Numbered from the stretch's first letter, positions 1 through 10,417 are shown. The stretch: 32,763 bases of DNA from a bacterium (GCA_013202895.1 JABMPR010000090.1:1-32763), one strand, 5' to 3'. Numbers and translations: made by a program. Notes: generated by a model from the letters alone, not told the origin.

Positions 1-121
1 ACGATACCCTGGCCTGTGATTGGTCCATGACGCTAAGGAATTAGAGCAATGACCCTCTATAGAGACTATGCCCCTAATTTCTTTTCTTCTTCGCTCTGAG
101 CCTAATCAACGGAGGTAAAAA

Positions 122-1051
122 ATGTTAGTAGCTGTTCTCATGATTCTAGTCGTTTTCTCGTTCACCGGTGTGGCAGTGCTAAATGTGTCTTATTTATCAA
201 GCTCAGCCACAATTGATACAAAAGATAACATTAAAATGCAATATGCTGTAGAATCAAATATCAATGAAGCTCTCTGGCGTATTAATGCCGGGGTTGATTC
301 ACTGGTGAATTTTAGTTCCGATGGCGTTACCTGCAGTTGGGAATCCAGCTCAAATATTCTCTCTGTATCGGTTGACAATTTTATTATGGAATCTGAAATC
401 TTATTGGATCTATCTGAGGATACCCATTTTGATCGTGCCCTTGCTTCAAGCACTCCCATCACTACCAATGGGTACACCACCTTGATTGAGGATCAGCATC
501 AAAAGCGGCAATTCAGCTTTTTGCCTCAGCCCGATATACAATTTTTTCTGGATAACGCTGATGTGGTTCACCATGGGAATGGTGCATCATGGCATGAAGC
601 TTCCCTTGTGGTAGAAGGAATTCATGTATTTACAGGAAACAATTTAGATATTGCTGATATTTCATTAAACAATAGCACCCTGATTTTTTTAGGAAAGAAT
701 ATAATTTTTAACGGTACAAATGTCATCAAAGCACCCATTCCACTAGACTCGATTGCTGCCCTCCCCGCTCTTATGTTTACCAATCCTGAAGCCAATCTTG
801 TATTAGCTGAAGGAGATTCCATTGAGGGTGCTATTTTTTGTGCTGGTTCACTATCACTTGGCGAAGTTACACTGTCCGGTCCTGTTGTTGCGCAGTCAAT
901 TTCGTTGACGAGCAACATTGATTTTATGGATGGGGAATATGAGGAATATTTCCGCTGGACAAAAGGATTTGGGAACCAGCAAGACTATGACTGGCCAAAA
1001 CAGATTGGTAGATGGAAAACCCTAAAATGGAATAAGACAATTGCGATTTAA
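122..1051 (+). CDS. Pilin-like / PilX-N-terminal-type membrane-anchored protein
   Basis: N-terminal hydrophobic helix MLVAVLMILVVFSFTGVAVLNV followed by a soluble region; GGAGG Shine-Dalgarno at 111-115, 6 nt before the ATG. Family assignment rests on the N-terminus only. Confidence 0.6.
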   Translation: MLVAVLMILVVFSFTGVAVLNVSYLSSSATIDTKDNIKMQYAVESNINEALWRINAGVDSLVNFSSDGVTCSWESSSNILSVSVDNFIMESEILLDLSEDTHFDRALASSTPITTNGYTTLIEDQHQKRQFSFLPQPDIQFFLDNADVVHHGNGASWHEASLVVEGIHVFTGNNLDIADISLNNSTLIFLGKNIIFNGTNVIKAPIPLDSIAALPALMFTNPEANLVLAEGDSIEGAIFCAGSLSLGEVTLSGPVVAQSISLTSNIDFMDGEYEEYFRWTKGFGNQQDYDWPKQIGRWKTLKWNKTIAI

Positions 1052-1179
1052 ATTTATTATGAGTTGGCCGAGATCAAGCGGGAAGCCTTAGTAGGAAGCT
1101 TAATTCGAATGAAACTAGATATCGCCTCCAGGTTTAACTACCTCCATATTACGCTCCATCACTATATTTTTATTTCTAG

Positions 1180-1569
1180 CTACGAAGCCTGAGGCGAATT
1201 GGGCAGATACTTATTGAGGATATCGTGGAGAACCCCACCCATTATTGGCTTTGTGAGAAATTCTGTTGCGCCCGCCTTTAGGACCTCCTCTCGATTCTGT
1301 GGTAAAGCATGGGCTGTGATGGCAATAATAGGTAGTTTTTCTGAAAACCTACTCCTAATGTATTTAATCAAGCTTTTCCCATCCTCCCCACCAGGTAAGA
1401 AAATATCGATAATGATCAAATCGAACTCACTCTCCTTAAGTACCTCCTTGGCCTTTTTAGCGGTAGGAACAATACTCAAATCATATAAAGGTTCAAGAAT
1501 GACCGAATAATATTGTTGTGACGAAATGTCATCCTCCACAATTAATAGCTGTGGTTTAGATTTATTCAT
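1180..1569 (-). CDS. Single-domain response regulator (CheY-like receiver)
   Basis: Receiver hallmarks LLIVEDD, phospho-acceptor in LIIIDIFLPGGEDGKSL, AITAHA, and FLTKPI; no output domain. Confidence 0.93.
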   Translation of the reverse strand: MNKSKPQLLIVEDDISSQQYYSVILEPLYDLSIVPTAKKAKEVLKESEFDLIIIDIFLPGGEDGKSLIKYIRSRFSEKLPIIAITAHALPQNREEVLKAGATEFLTKPIMGGVLHDILNKYLPNSPQAS

Positions 1570-4500
1570 GATTTTTCCCCCTCATATTTTGGAAAAATTA
1601 GAGTGAAGGTGGTTCCAACATCTTTTTTACTCTCATATTCAAGCTCAACATCATTTAGTTCAAGATATCTCTTCGAAAGCGCTAACCCCAGACCCACTCC
1701 CTGGAAAATCTTGGTGGTCCCCTCAGTCTCCTGGGTGTAGGGTTGATATATCCGATTTTGATATTCCTCAGAGATTCCAATTCCAGAGTCTTTAATTGAA
1801 AGCATAACCTGCTCTTTCTTAAAGCCCAGCCTGAGTACTACTTGACCTTCAAAAGTATATTTGATGGCATTCTCGGTTAGATTGAGAATGGCCTGGTGAA
1901 CACAGTAATGATCGGCAAAGATTGCTACATTTTGGTCACCCAAAATAAATGTTAAATCCAGGTTCTTTTCATCAGATTGAGCTTTGAGCTCAGCAACCAC
2001 TGCTTCTATAATTGATACTAAGTCCAACTCTCGTCTTTGGACTACTATTGTACCTGCGTTTAATTGGGCGATGTTCAAAATAGAATCAACTGTATGCATT
2101 AAACGATTACTTGAATTGTTAATGTATTCAAAGATTTCATGATCTTTGGCACTGACGATATCGCCATATTTTTGCCTGAATAAATCAGAAAATCCGAGTA
2201 TGCTATTGAGCGGTGTGCGAATCTCGTGGGAGATATTTGCGATAAATTGATCTTTAACCATATTGGCTTGTTCTGCTATGTTAAGAGAGTCAGCAATTTC
2301 TCCCTCAGCCAACTTTCGATTGGAGATATCACGAATTATCCCTGTATAGCGTTTATGACTTTTTGACTCCCAGCTAGATAAGGAGAGTTCAATGGGGAAT
2401 TCAGAACCGTCTCTCCGAAATGCGCATAGTTCGATAGTTTTCCCTACTAAGTTTTCGCTGCTCCCATCCCCAAGCTGTGTTAAACTGATTTGATCATCCT
2501 GACCCTCTTGATCCGGGATGACATCTTGCAGATCCATATTCAGCATCTCGCTTGAAGAATACCCAAATATTTTTTCCGCAGCCTGATTCCAGGAAAGTAT
2601 CATTCCCTTTTCATTGATGGTTATGATTGCATCAGCGGCTGATTGTGTAATAGATCTATTAAGTTCTTCGCTTTCGCGGAGCGCCACCTCTGACGCTTCT
2701 CGCTCATGAACTTCGCGTTTAAGGGCATCATGGATACGCGCATTATTAACCGCAGCACTGACATATACACCAATGGTTGTGGCATATACCAGTTCGTCTC
2801 CAACGAAGGAGTTATTCTTCCGTGAGAGAGTGATCGCCCCAATCGCATCATTCAAAATCATAAGCGGAACCACGAGTAAATTATTTTCATCTACCACCGG
2901 GGTTCCGGGAATCTGAAAAGCACCGGGGTGCTGAGCGGCATTATTGAATATCATCCCGTTTTTCGCTTTAACAGCCTGTCCGGTAAGACTATTATCAATT
3001 TCCAGATTGGTAGATATAATTGCCTCATAGAAAAGAGGTTCACTGGACGTTACAGGAATTAGTGTGGATCCTGATTCATCAAGGAGATAGACGGTAACAC
3101 CATCACAACTGAGTAGGGACTGAATCTCAAGACTGACATTGTCAAGTACATCCTGAACATCGAGGGATGATCCTAGTTTGTGGGCTGTCTTTAATAACTG
3201 ATCTTGTCGCTGAGCATAATTAACTAATAATATTTCTGCTTGTTTATGCTCAGTGATATCGCGACCAACAGCCTGGATCTCCTTCAACTTCCCATTTTCA
3301 TCGAATACGCCCCGATCAATCCACAGGTGCCAGACTTTGCTGCCATCTTTTGATTTGGTTTCGTGTTCGTCGATTATAAAGGGATTGTCTGGGCTAAGCG
3401 CGGCAATCTTTTCATTAACTCTCTGCACTTCAGCCTTAGATAGCTCCCCCATAAAGCTCTTACCAGTTACTTGTTCTGATGTAGTGTTGAAAGCACGGCA
3501 GTAACTATCGTTTACAAAAATACGCGTCCCATCCGGTAAGTAGCGCATAAGGAACTCGGTCTGATCCTGAACAACGCTACGGTAACGTTCCTCACTTAGC
3601 TGCAATTCCTCCACTGCTCTGTTACGCTGAGTAATGTCACGGAAACTCCATACACGTCCGATAACCTCTTCATCTAGCCATTGAGGCATGGAGTAACGCT
3701 CAAAGATTCGATCATCATTTAATTCAATTATATCAAGACTCTTACTCCTGTTGTTTTTGTAGAGCTCTTTGACCTTTGTCAGGAACTCATCTGGATGGGC
3801 AAGTTTGCCCACGATATATTCTAATGCCGCTTGGTCATTGCCTGATTCGCAGATTGAAGCAGGGATCCCCCACATATCCACAAACTTTTGGTTAAATGAT
3901 GACCAGGTACCATCCGTGGCAACCACAAGAATGCCATCTGCCGTGGATTCCAACGTCGATTTCAAAATAGACTCTGACCATTCTCTAATCCCCTCAGCCT
4001 GCTTTCGGTCGCTGATCTCAGCTCTCAGCTCGACTGTATATTTCTCCAGTCGTCGGATAACCGGATTACCAAGCCGGAAGAACACCAGACTAGCCAATAG
4101 GACAATCAAAGCTGTTATAAAGCCGCCCCTCAAAGCTGCCCGGAGAAAAGGAGCTCGTATCTCAGCAAGGTCGATCTTTGCAACTATTCCTATGTTCAAC
4201 TTTTCCACATAATCATATGCTGCAAGAACTATCACCCCATGATAATCGAACCCAACCATTGTCCCTCTTCCACCCTTGAGTGCCCGGCGTTGTGGTTCTG
4301 CCCACTCAGAAACAATTGGAATTGGTTGAGGCATGCTATCATCATTTCGATGTTGTAATAGGAAGACAATGGAATCACCTTTTTGTTGTGCCAAGGTGAA
4401 TTCTAATGTCTGTCCCTGTTGTTCGAAATATGCATGGGCTTCTGTAATCTGATTCAGAGCGGCTGAGTATGGGGTGTAATTCTGGCTTTCGTCAGTTAGC

Positions 4501-5408
4501 GCTTCAGCTCGACTCATTTCAAGCTGCGCGAATGCTTCCACCAGATGGGCCTGTCTTTGAACAGTCGCAAATAGTTGATTCTCACGCTGACTAAACTCGT
4601 GGCGATAAAGTATTATGGTCAGAATCAACACAGTAATCGCGCTGATTCCAATCATGAAGGACAACAGCAGAGCAAATCTTCTCCGGGGGCTGAAGGGCTT
4701 TCCACTTTCACCCAAGGGACGTCTCAGGATCTGCTTCAAGATGCTATTTTCACCTGTTTCCGCTATGATTGATATACCTAACATAAAGAAAGCTAGCGCT
4801 GTCGTTAGAGCCATGGGAACCGTACTGCCTTTGCCATAGAGTAAAGGAGTCCCATACAGATAAGCACCACAAAATATCAAACTGGTAATCAAAACGAAAC
4901 TTCCCAGACCACTTGAAAGATGTCCTAACAATACTTTCTGAGAACTTATTTTTTGCCTTAGCAGAAGGGCAATCATTGCGAGACCTGACAGAAAGAACAG
5001 GACCGCAGTTGCTGGTGATACGTGTACACTGGAAATATCTACGAGATATTCAGTTTCGGGTACAAGCATTTTCTCGAAGCTATGATCCATTCCTGTGAAG
5101 TACTCTACAAACTCCCATGCGCCAAAAATAGAAACCAAGGAGGCTATAGCAATTAAGGCTAAGTGAATTTGAGTCGATAAGGATCTATTAATAATTAGGA
5201 GCAATATCCCTCCTAGCAAAAAGAAGCTGATAGCTGTGCCAGGGGCCATGAGAATGTAACTTTCCCTAATAACGCCAGTAAGCTTAAAGCCCGGCATGTA
5301 GCCCAAAAGACCAATGACGGTAAGGACAATAACCCCTCTTGCACTAAACAATAAGGTTCTCATGAAAACTAAATTCCGTCTTGAGTTTTGATCAAATTCT
5401 TCCGTCAC
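1566..5408 (-). CDS. Membrane PAS/GAF multi-sensor histidine kinase
   Basis: N-terminal multi-TM region, extracytoplasmic segment and further TM; several PAS modules (e.g. SITQSAADAIITINEKGMILSWNQAAEKIFGY), GAF-like segment (SLLSCDGVTVYLLDESG), HisKA box FIANISHEIRTPLNSILGF, HATPase motifs ENAIKY, DSGIGIS, GVGLGLALSKR. Confidence 0.93.
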   Translation of the reverse strand: MTEEFDQNSRRNLVFMRTLLFSARGVIVLTVIGLLGYMPGFKLTGVIRESYILMAPGTAISFFLLGGILLLIINRSLSTQIHLALIAIASLVSIFGAWEFVEYFTGMDHSFEKMLVPETEYLVDISSVHVSPATAVLFFLSGLAMIALLLRQKISSQKVLLGHLSSGLGSFVLITSLIFCGAYLYGTPLLYGKGSTVPMALTTALAFFMLGISIIAETGENSILKQILRRPLGESGKPFSPRRRFALLLSFMIGISAITVLILTIILYRHEFSQRENQLFATVQRQAHLVEAFAQLEMSRAEALTDESQNYTPYSAALNQITEAHAYFEQQGQTLEFTLAQQKGDSIVFLLQHRNDDSMPQPIPIVSEWAEPQRRALKGGRGTMVGFDYHGVIVLAAYDYVEKLNIGIVAKIDLAEIRAPFLRAALRGGFITALIVLLASLVFFRLGNPVIRRLEKYTVELRAEISDRKQAEGIREWSESILKSTLESTADGILVVATDGTWSSFNQKFVDMWGIPASICESGNDQAALEYIVGKLAHPDEFLTKVKELYKNNRSKSLDIIELNDDRIFERYSMPQWLDEEVIGRVWSFRDITQRNRAVEELQLSEERYRSVVQDQTEFLMRYLPDGTRIFVNDSYCRAFNTTSEQVTGKSFMGELSKAEVQRVNEKIAALSPDNPFIIDEHETKSKDGSKVWHLWIDRGVFDENGKLKEIQAVGRDITEHKQAEILLVNYAQRQDQLLKTAHKLGSSLDVQDVLDNVSLEIQSLLSCDGVTVYLLDESGSTLIPVTSSEPLFYEAIISTNLEIDNSLTGQAVKAKNGMIFNNAAQHPGAFQIPGTPVVDENNLLVVPLMILNDAIGAITLSRKNNSFVGDELVYATTIGVYVSAAVNNARIHDALKREVHEREASEVALRESEELNRSITQSAADAIITINEKGMILSWNQAAEKIFGYSSSEMLNMDLQDVIPDQEGQDDQISLTQLGDGSSENLVGKTIELCAFRRDGSEFPIELSLSSWESKSHKRYTGIIRDISNRKLAEGEIADSLNIAEQANMVKDQFIANISHEIRTPLNSILGFSDLFRQKYGDIVSAKDHEIFEYINNSSNRLMHTVDSILNIAQLNAGTIVVQRRELDLVSIIEAVVAELKAQSDEKNLDLTFILGDQNVAIFADHYCVHQAILNLTENAIKYTFEGQVVLRLGFKKEQVMLSIKDSGIGISEEYQNRIYQPYTQETEGTTKIFQGVGLGLALSKRYLELNDVELEYESKKDVGTTFTLIFPKYEGEKS

Positions 5409-5539
5409 AGTTTCATATTCGGAGATTGGATTTAGGTCATCCTGCCCCCATGATTCTTAATCGCTTCGCCACAAAAACAGTCAATTTATAATCTTGTCAC
5501 TATCAAATAAAATAAGGTAGTTCTGCCCAATCTCATACC

Positions 5540-5580
5540 GCACAAGTATAATATATTTGTGCCATTTCCTCAATTCTCAG
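5540..5580 (-). promoter_or_regulatory. Candidate sigma70-like promoter with overlapping dyad, reading toward the histidine kinase
   Basis: Reverse strand reads TTGAGG-17 nt-TATACT; GCACAA (5540-5545) N11 TTGTGC (5557-5562) is a perfect dyad overlapping the spacer and -10. Confidence 0.4.
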
Positions 5581-5687
5581 AAATGTGGAATTACCCACGC
5601 AATTCGCATGAGGTAAGGCGAAATCAATTGTGTACACCATGCTGAACGTCAGTTCGGAATGCCTGTCTTTCTTTTTAGAAAATCCCC

Positions 5688-6935
5688 TTACTCATCCTGC
5701 TTCAAATCTAAATCGAGCTCACTTTCGTATATCTCTGAAATATATTTTTCCAACCAACGATTGAATTTCTTTAATTGTCTTTTGTTGATCCCCTTTTTTC
5801 GCCATTTCCCAAGATATTGATGAGTTTCAGTAATAATTTTTTTCTCTCTTGGTAACAGTACCTGAGCAAATCCCGTCCCCTGCTTGTTCATGAGTGGAGC
5901 CAGATTCAGATAATCATCACCATTTCCCCGGATATTGGGATAACAGCGTTTTTTCAACTCCATAGCCGCGTGATTTAGGGGTGCTGGATGATTATCTCGT
6001 GAGGTCAATAGTTCAGGTAAGAACTCTGCATCAACAACCCAAACAGGGGTGACTATGGTCGCCATTTGCCAGCCTAGGATTGTCCACATGGTTGTAGCCT
6101 GAGGATCTTCATCTGGCAACACGCCTTGTGTAATCATAGTCGAGGCAGAGTTATAACGTACGACATAATCACGAAAAGGTATAAATCGAGTGTCATTTGC
6201 ATCCTCCGGCAAATCTGTATCGTAGACATCGGTTTTTAGGAGTGAATGATTAAGATTCCGGGTGCCTTTTTCTAACAATAACTCTACGGAAAGCTTTGTG
6301 GTGGTCATACTCTCGCTAAATAAATTACTGGTTGTCTGGAGTCGGATAAAGCCATAGCCTTCGTCCTGTGCTCCACTGAAAGAATAATTTGTGCGTAGTA
6401 AATAACCATCCGGGGCAATCTCTGGATCATGGGCATCGTATTTTTTAAATTCATAATAACCCGTTTCATAATATGCCGCACCACCCTGGGCATCAATCAC
6501 ACCAAAATTAGCTGCTAGCCCCCATTTCCCGGACGAATTACTTAATAAGTCCTCAAAATCTTCAAGACTGGCACATATCTCCAAAGCCTTGCGCATAAAC
6601 AGACCTTCCTGGTCATCCGCAACATCACAGGTCAAGCCAGAGTTAAGATTGTAGGATGCCGTATTCATTATGGCAAATCCAGCCGAATTACTGCCCATCC
6701 AAATTTCAGCGTTGCTACTATCTACTAGATTCGCAACCCCTACAAAATCGTATTTCTCACCTTCAACAAAGACCAGCTTATTCTCATGAAAGCCGGTATC
6801 CCTGTGTTTCCAGAGCAGTGGTCGACCATCTGCGGTGGCTTTCCCAGATATTACTGCTGATGTGCACGCCCAGGCATTACTCATGGCAAACAGCAGTAGA
6901 ACAATGGGTAATATTATTAGCTTTTTAATCCTCAT
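5688..6935 (-). CDS. Secreted Ntn-hydrolase-like protein (C45/C69 peptidase / acyltransferase-like)
   Basis: Signal peptide ending ...MSNAWA followed by CTSAVISGKATADGRPLLWKHRDTG, the typical N-terminal nucleophile Cys context of this superfamily; Asn-rich active-site-like segments. Confidence 0.7.
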   Translation of the reverse strand: MRIKKLIILPIVLLLFAMSNAWACTSAVISGKATADGRPLLWKHRDTGFHENKLVFVEGEKYDFVGVANLVDSSNAEIWMGSNSAGFAIMNTASYNLNSGLTCDVADDQEGLFMRKALEICASLEDFEDLLSNSSGKWGLAANFGVIDAQGGAAYYETGYYEFKKYDAHDPEIAPDGYLLRTNYSFSGAQDEGYGFIRLQTTSNLFSESMTTTKLSVELLLEKGTRNLNHSLLKTDVYDTDLPEDANDTRFIPFRDYVVRYNSASTMITQGVLPDEDPQATTMWTILGWQMATIVTPVWVVDAEFLPELLTSRDNHPAPLNHAAMELKKRCYPNIRGNGDDYLNLAPLMNKQGTGFAQVLLPREKKIITETHQYLGKWRKKGINKRQLKKFNRWLEKYISEIYESELDLDLKQDE

Positions 6936-7001
6936 AAATATTTATCCTTTGCCTGCTATATAGTGCTGCTGGAATATTTGAATATAGAACAAAATTAGCA
7001 G

Positions 7002-7739
7002 CTATTTGGAGAACCTGGTGTAGCCAATATCCTGGAGGAGTATTGTTGAATTTTTCGCTTCATTGGCAAGCAGATCACAGCGTTCATTTTCTTTGTTTCC
7101 AGCATGGCTCCTGACCCACTTGAAGTCCACACTATGCATTTCAAGGAGATTTAGCAATTGCTCCCATAAATCAACATTTTCTGCCATTTTACCATCAGAC
7201 TTATGCCAGCCTTTTCGCCGCCAACCTTTTGCCCAGCCCTTGGCGATTGTGTCAACCACATATTTACTATCAGAGTGCAGAACAACTCGAGAAGATTCTT
7301 TTAATGATTGTAAGGCAACGATACAAGCCATGACTTCCATCCGATTATTGGTGGTCAATTCATAACCCGCTGAGAATTCTTTACGCAGGTCGCCCCTTTG
7401 CAAGACCACGCCATAGCCGCCTATACCAGGATTAGGTGATGCACCACCATCAGTATGAATGATTATTTTACTTCGCTCGAGATTTTTTCTGGATTGGTCA
7501 AAAGTATTGCTAGACTCATCATGGGATTTAATCAAATCGATAAGCTTTTGATCAACTGATTCCGATGCAGCCAGGATGCATTCACGTAACCACTGAATTG
7601 CTTCCTCCCTGGCCCCAAAGCTTTTATACTTAGCACCCTTAAACCCATTTATCTGAGCAGACGCTTCATCCCAGTTATTATATAATCCGGGTAAGCGCCC
7701 TGAAAAGATAGCGTATATTTTTTTTGCTTTAGCGGTCAA
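7002..7739 (-). CDS. rnhA: Ribonuclease HI with N-terminal viroplasmin-like domain
   Basis: N-terminus KKIYAIFSGRLPGLYNNWDEASAQINGFKGAKYKSF (viroplasmin-like); RNase H core HTDGGASPNPGIGGYGVVL, NNRMEVMA, LHSDSKYVVDTI, WVRSHAGNKENERCDLLA. Start is TTG. Confidence 0.92.
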   Translation of the reverse strand: MTAKAKKIYAIFSGRLPGLYNNWDEASAQINGFKGAKYKSFGAREEAIQWLRECILAASESVDQKLIDLIKSHDESSNTFDQSRKNLERSKIIIHTDGGASPNPGIGGYGVVLQRGDLRKEFSAGYELTTNNRMEVMACIVALQSLKESSRVVLHSDSKYVVDTIAKGWAKGWRRKGWHKSDGKMAENVDLWEQLLNLLEMHSVDFKWVRSHAGNKENERCDLLANEAKNSTILLQDIGYTRFSK

Positions 7740-7773
7740 GATTTTAGGATTGTGATTGAAATAGCAGCGGTGT

Positions 7774-8394
7774 TCACACTAAAAACTTGAATAGAATGAA
7801 GCCTGCGCCCGCAACAAATAATGCTCCAAATATCCGATGATTCTGCAATACAAAAACATCAAAGCCATTATTCATTCTCTCTAGGGGCAATAAAAGCAGG
7901 CGTGTGGAGATCCAACGATTTAGTGAGCTGGCTATTGCTTTCAATTTTTCAGGATTAATTGCCAACAGTACCCACACAGGTAGCCCTATAGTAATCGTAA
8001 TCAACAATACATATCGAATTGTTTCGAGCAAAACCCCTATTCTAATCCCAGATTCGAAACTTGATGCAAATACCATATATTCTACAGCTGTGGGAACCCG
8101 TGTAACAGTTAAGTAAAGCGCTATAATCGAAAGCACAATCATCACGCTACCAACAGCTATATTATTTGTAAAGTAAAACGAGTCAGTGTCATGAATAATA
8201 TCAAGTGGTTTTGTGCTTTTTCTGGATGAAAACCAGGTATTTCCTGTCTTACTCAACTTGGCAATCACTTCCGGCTTAAAATACAGGATTGCACCCATGA
8301 CAAAGGATATGCAGCCCCCGATGATAAAAAACAGTTCAATCATCTCTAAATACATTGTATCCATAATATGTCTCCACCCTCCGGTCTTACCCAA
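7774..8394 (-). CDS. Hypothetical multi-pass membrane protein
   Basis: Uninterrupted ORF with about four hydrophobic helices; no family recognised. True start is probably an ATG at about 8364 rather than the track start. Confidence 0.6.
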   Translation of the reverse strand: MGKTGGWRHIMDTMYLEMIELFFIIGGCISFVMGAILYFKPEVIAKLSKTGNTWFSSRKSTKPLDIIHDTDSFYFTNNIAVGSVMIVLSIIALYLTVTRVPTAVEYMVFASSFESGIRIGVLLETIRYVLLITITIGLPVWVLLAINPEKLKAIASSLNRWISTRLLLLPLERMNNGFDVFVLQNHRIFGALFVAGAGFILFKFLV

Positions 8395-8584
8395 TTAACA
8401 TTCGGCTGCCACTAAAGTAATCGCACTCCACCAGCATTCCAAAGTCTTGATTTGCAGATATCATCCATCTCCATCACATTTTTTCATAGGAATCAGCTGC
8501 TTTCGAACGCATCCTACGCCCGCTTTTTTAACTAGTTAATATTGTGTAGTTTCTGAGGCATTGGAAACTCATGAAAGGGAATAA

Positions 8585-10417
8585 ATGCGGAAAGATAGAT
8601 TCAGGAATATAGCCATTATAGCTCATGTTGATCATGGCAAAACCACACTGGTTGATGGGATGCTCAGACAAAGTGGGATCTTTAAAGAACACCAGGAACT
8701 AACAGAGCGGGTTATGGACAATATGGATCTGGAACGTGAGCGTGGCATTACCATCAGTGCAAAAAATACTGCCATCGCTTACAATGAAGTCAAGATCAAC
8801 ATCATTGATACCCCTGGCCATGCTGATTTTGGTGGTGAGGTCGAACGTGGCTTGAGTATGGTCGATGGCGCAATTCTATTGGTTGATGCCAGCGAAGGAC
8901 CACTGCCTCAGACTCGATTTGTAGTTAAGAAAGCACTTGAGAAGAATCTTCGTATTATCCTGGTTATCAACAAGATAGACCGACCTGATTCAAGAATAGC
9001 TGAGGTTATTGATGAGGTTTATGATCTTTTCATCGACCTTGAAGCAACAGAAGAACAAATCGATTTTCCAATACTTTATACTGTGGCGAAGGAAGGTATT
9101 GCCCATCTGGAATTGGATGATGAATCTACGGATTTTCGGCCCCTTTTTAATACCATTCTTGAATACGTGCCTGGTCCTGAAGCAGACGATAATCATGCTC
9201 CCCAGTTCCTCATAGCAAACCTTGATTATGACTCCTACGTAGGTCAGATCGCCATTGGGCGTTTGTCTAATGGATCGTTGGAAATGAACCAGAATTATCT
9301 GCTTGTTGGTGAGCATAAACATACCCCAAATGTCAAATTCTCTGCCCTGTATACATTTGAGGGACTTCGTCGTCAGCAAGTTGAAGTGGTCGAGGCTGGT
9401 GATATCATCGCCTTCGCTGGAATAGATACAATATCTATTGGGGATACCATCACCTCAATTGAAAATCCAGTACCACTTCCCCGAATCAAAGTTGACGAAC
9501 CAACAGTATCCATGATATTCTACGTCAATACCAGTCCTTTTGCCGGACAAGATGGCAATTATTTAACTTCCCGACATATACTGGCTCGTCTTCAGAAAGA
9601 GATTCGGCTAAATGTGGCACTACAAGTGGAGCAGCTAAAGGACCGGGCAGATGCATTCGAAGTGCGGGGTCGCGGTGAATTGCAAATGGCTATTCTTATC
9701 GAGACTATGCGGCGGGAAGGCTATGAATTCATGGTTTCCAAACCCAGAGTTATTACAAAAGAAATCGACGGCAAGCTCTCCGAGCCAGTTGAATTGCTAT
9801 ATCTGGATATACCTGAAGAATTTGTAGGTATCATGTCTGAGAAACTTTCCACGCGTAAAGGTAGAATGGTAAATATCATCAATCATGGTAGTGGGCGGGT
9901 TAATCTGGAATTCCGCATTCCTTCCCGTGGACTCATCGGGTTTCGTACCACCTTTATGACTGACACAAAAGGGGCAGGGGTTATGAATACCATCGTGGTG
10001 GGCTATGAACCCTGGTTTGGTTCAATACCACAGCGAAACACAGGTGCGCTTGTAGCGGATCGTCCAGGAAAAGTTACTGCCTATGCCAGTTTGAGTATGG
10101 AGGACCGGGGAGAGCTACAGGTGGAAGTAGGTACAGGGGTATACGGTGGGATGGTGATCGGTGAACGCAATCGATCTGGAGATCTGGATGTAAATATAAC
10201 GCGTGAGAAAAAACTGACCAACATGCGCAGTGCAACTTCCGATGCAACCGTAACCCTAGGAAAACCTCGCCTTCTCACATTGGATCAATCAATTGAATTT
10301 ATATCAGAAAATGAACTTGTCGAAATTACTCCTGAGAATATTAGGATGCGCAAAATGGAATTGGATCCCAACAAACGCCTATCTCAAATGAGAAAAGAGA
10401 AAAGACTTGGTGAATAA
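8585..10417 (+). CDS. typA: Ribosome-associated GTPase TypA/BipA
   Basis: G1 [53 protein letters not shown]-terminal TypA sequence [42 protein letters not shown] and [15 protein letters not shown]. Confidence 0.98.
   Translation: MRKDRFRNIAIIAHVDHGKTTLVDGMLRQSGIFKEHQELTERVMDNMDLERERGITISAKNTAIAYNEVKINIIDTPGHADFGGEVERGLSMVDGAILLVDASEGPLPQTRFVVKKALEKNLRIILVINKIDRPDSRIAEVIDEVYDLFIDLEATEEQIDFPILYTVAKEGIAHLELDDESTDFRPLFNTILEYVPGPEADDNHAPQFLIANLDYDSYVGQIAIGRLSNGSLEMNQNYLLVGEHKHTPNVKFSALYTFEGLRRQQVEVVEAGDIIAFAGIDTISIGDTITSIENPVPLPRIKVDEPTVSMIFYVNTSPFAGQDGNYLTSRHILARLQKEIRLNVALQVEQLKDRADAFEVRGRGELQMAILIETMRREGYEFMVSKPRVITKEIDGKLSEPVELLYLDIPEEFVGIMSEKLSTRKGRMVNIINHGSGRVNLEFRIPSRGLIGFRTTFMTDTKGAGVMNTIVVGYEPWFGSIPQRNTGALVADRPGKVTAYASLSMEDRGELQVEVGTGVYGGMVIGERNRSGDLDVNITREKKLTNMRSATSDATVTLGKPRLLTLDQSIEFISENELVEITPENIRMRKMELDPNKRLSQMRKEKRLGE

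Noticed and set aside
622-918. Antisense ORFs inside confident genes (e.g. 622-918 -, 3769-4212 +, 8990-9379 -, 12560-12892 -, 16602-16997 -, 32180-32578 +)
   Set aside because: They lie opposite strongly supported coding regions and have low-complexity or composition-driven translations with no recognised domain.
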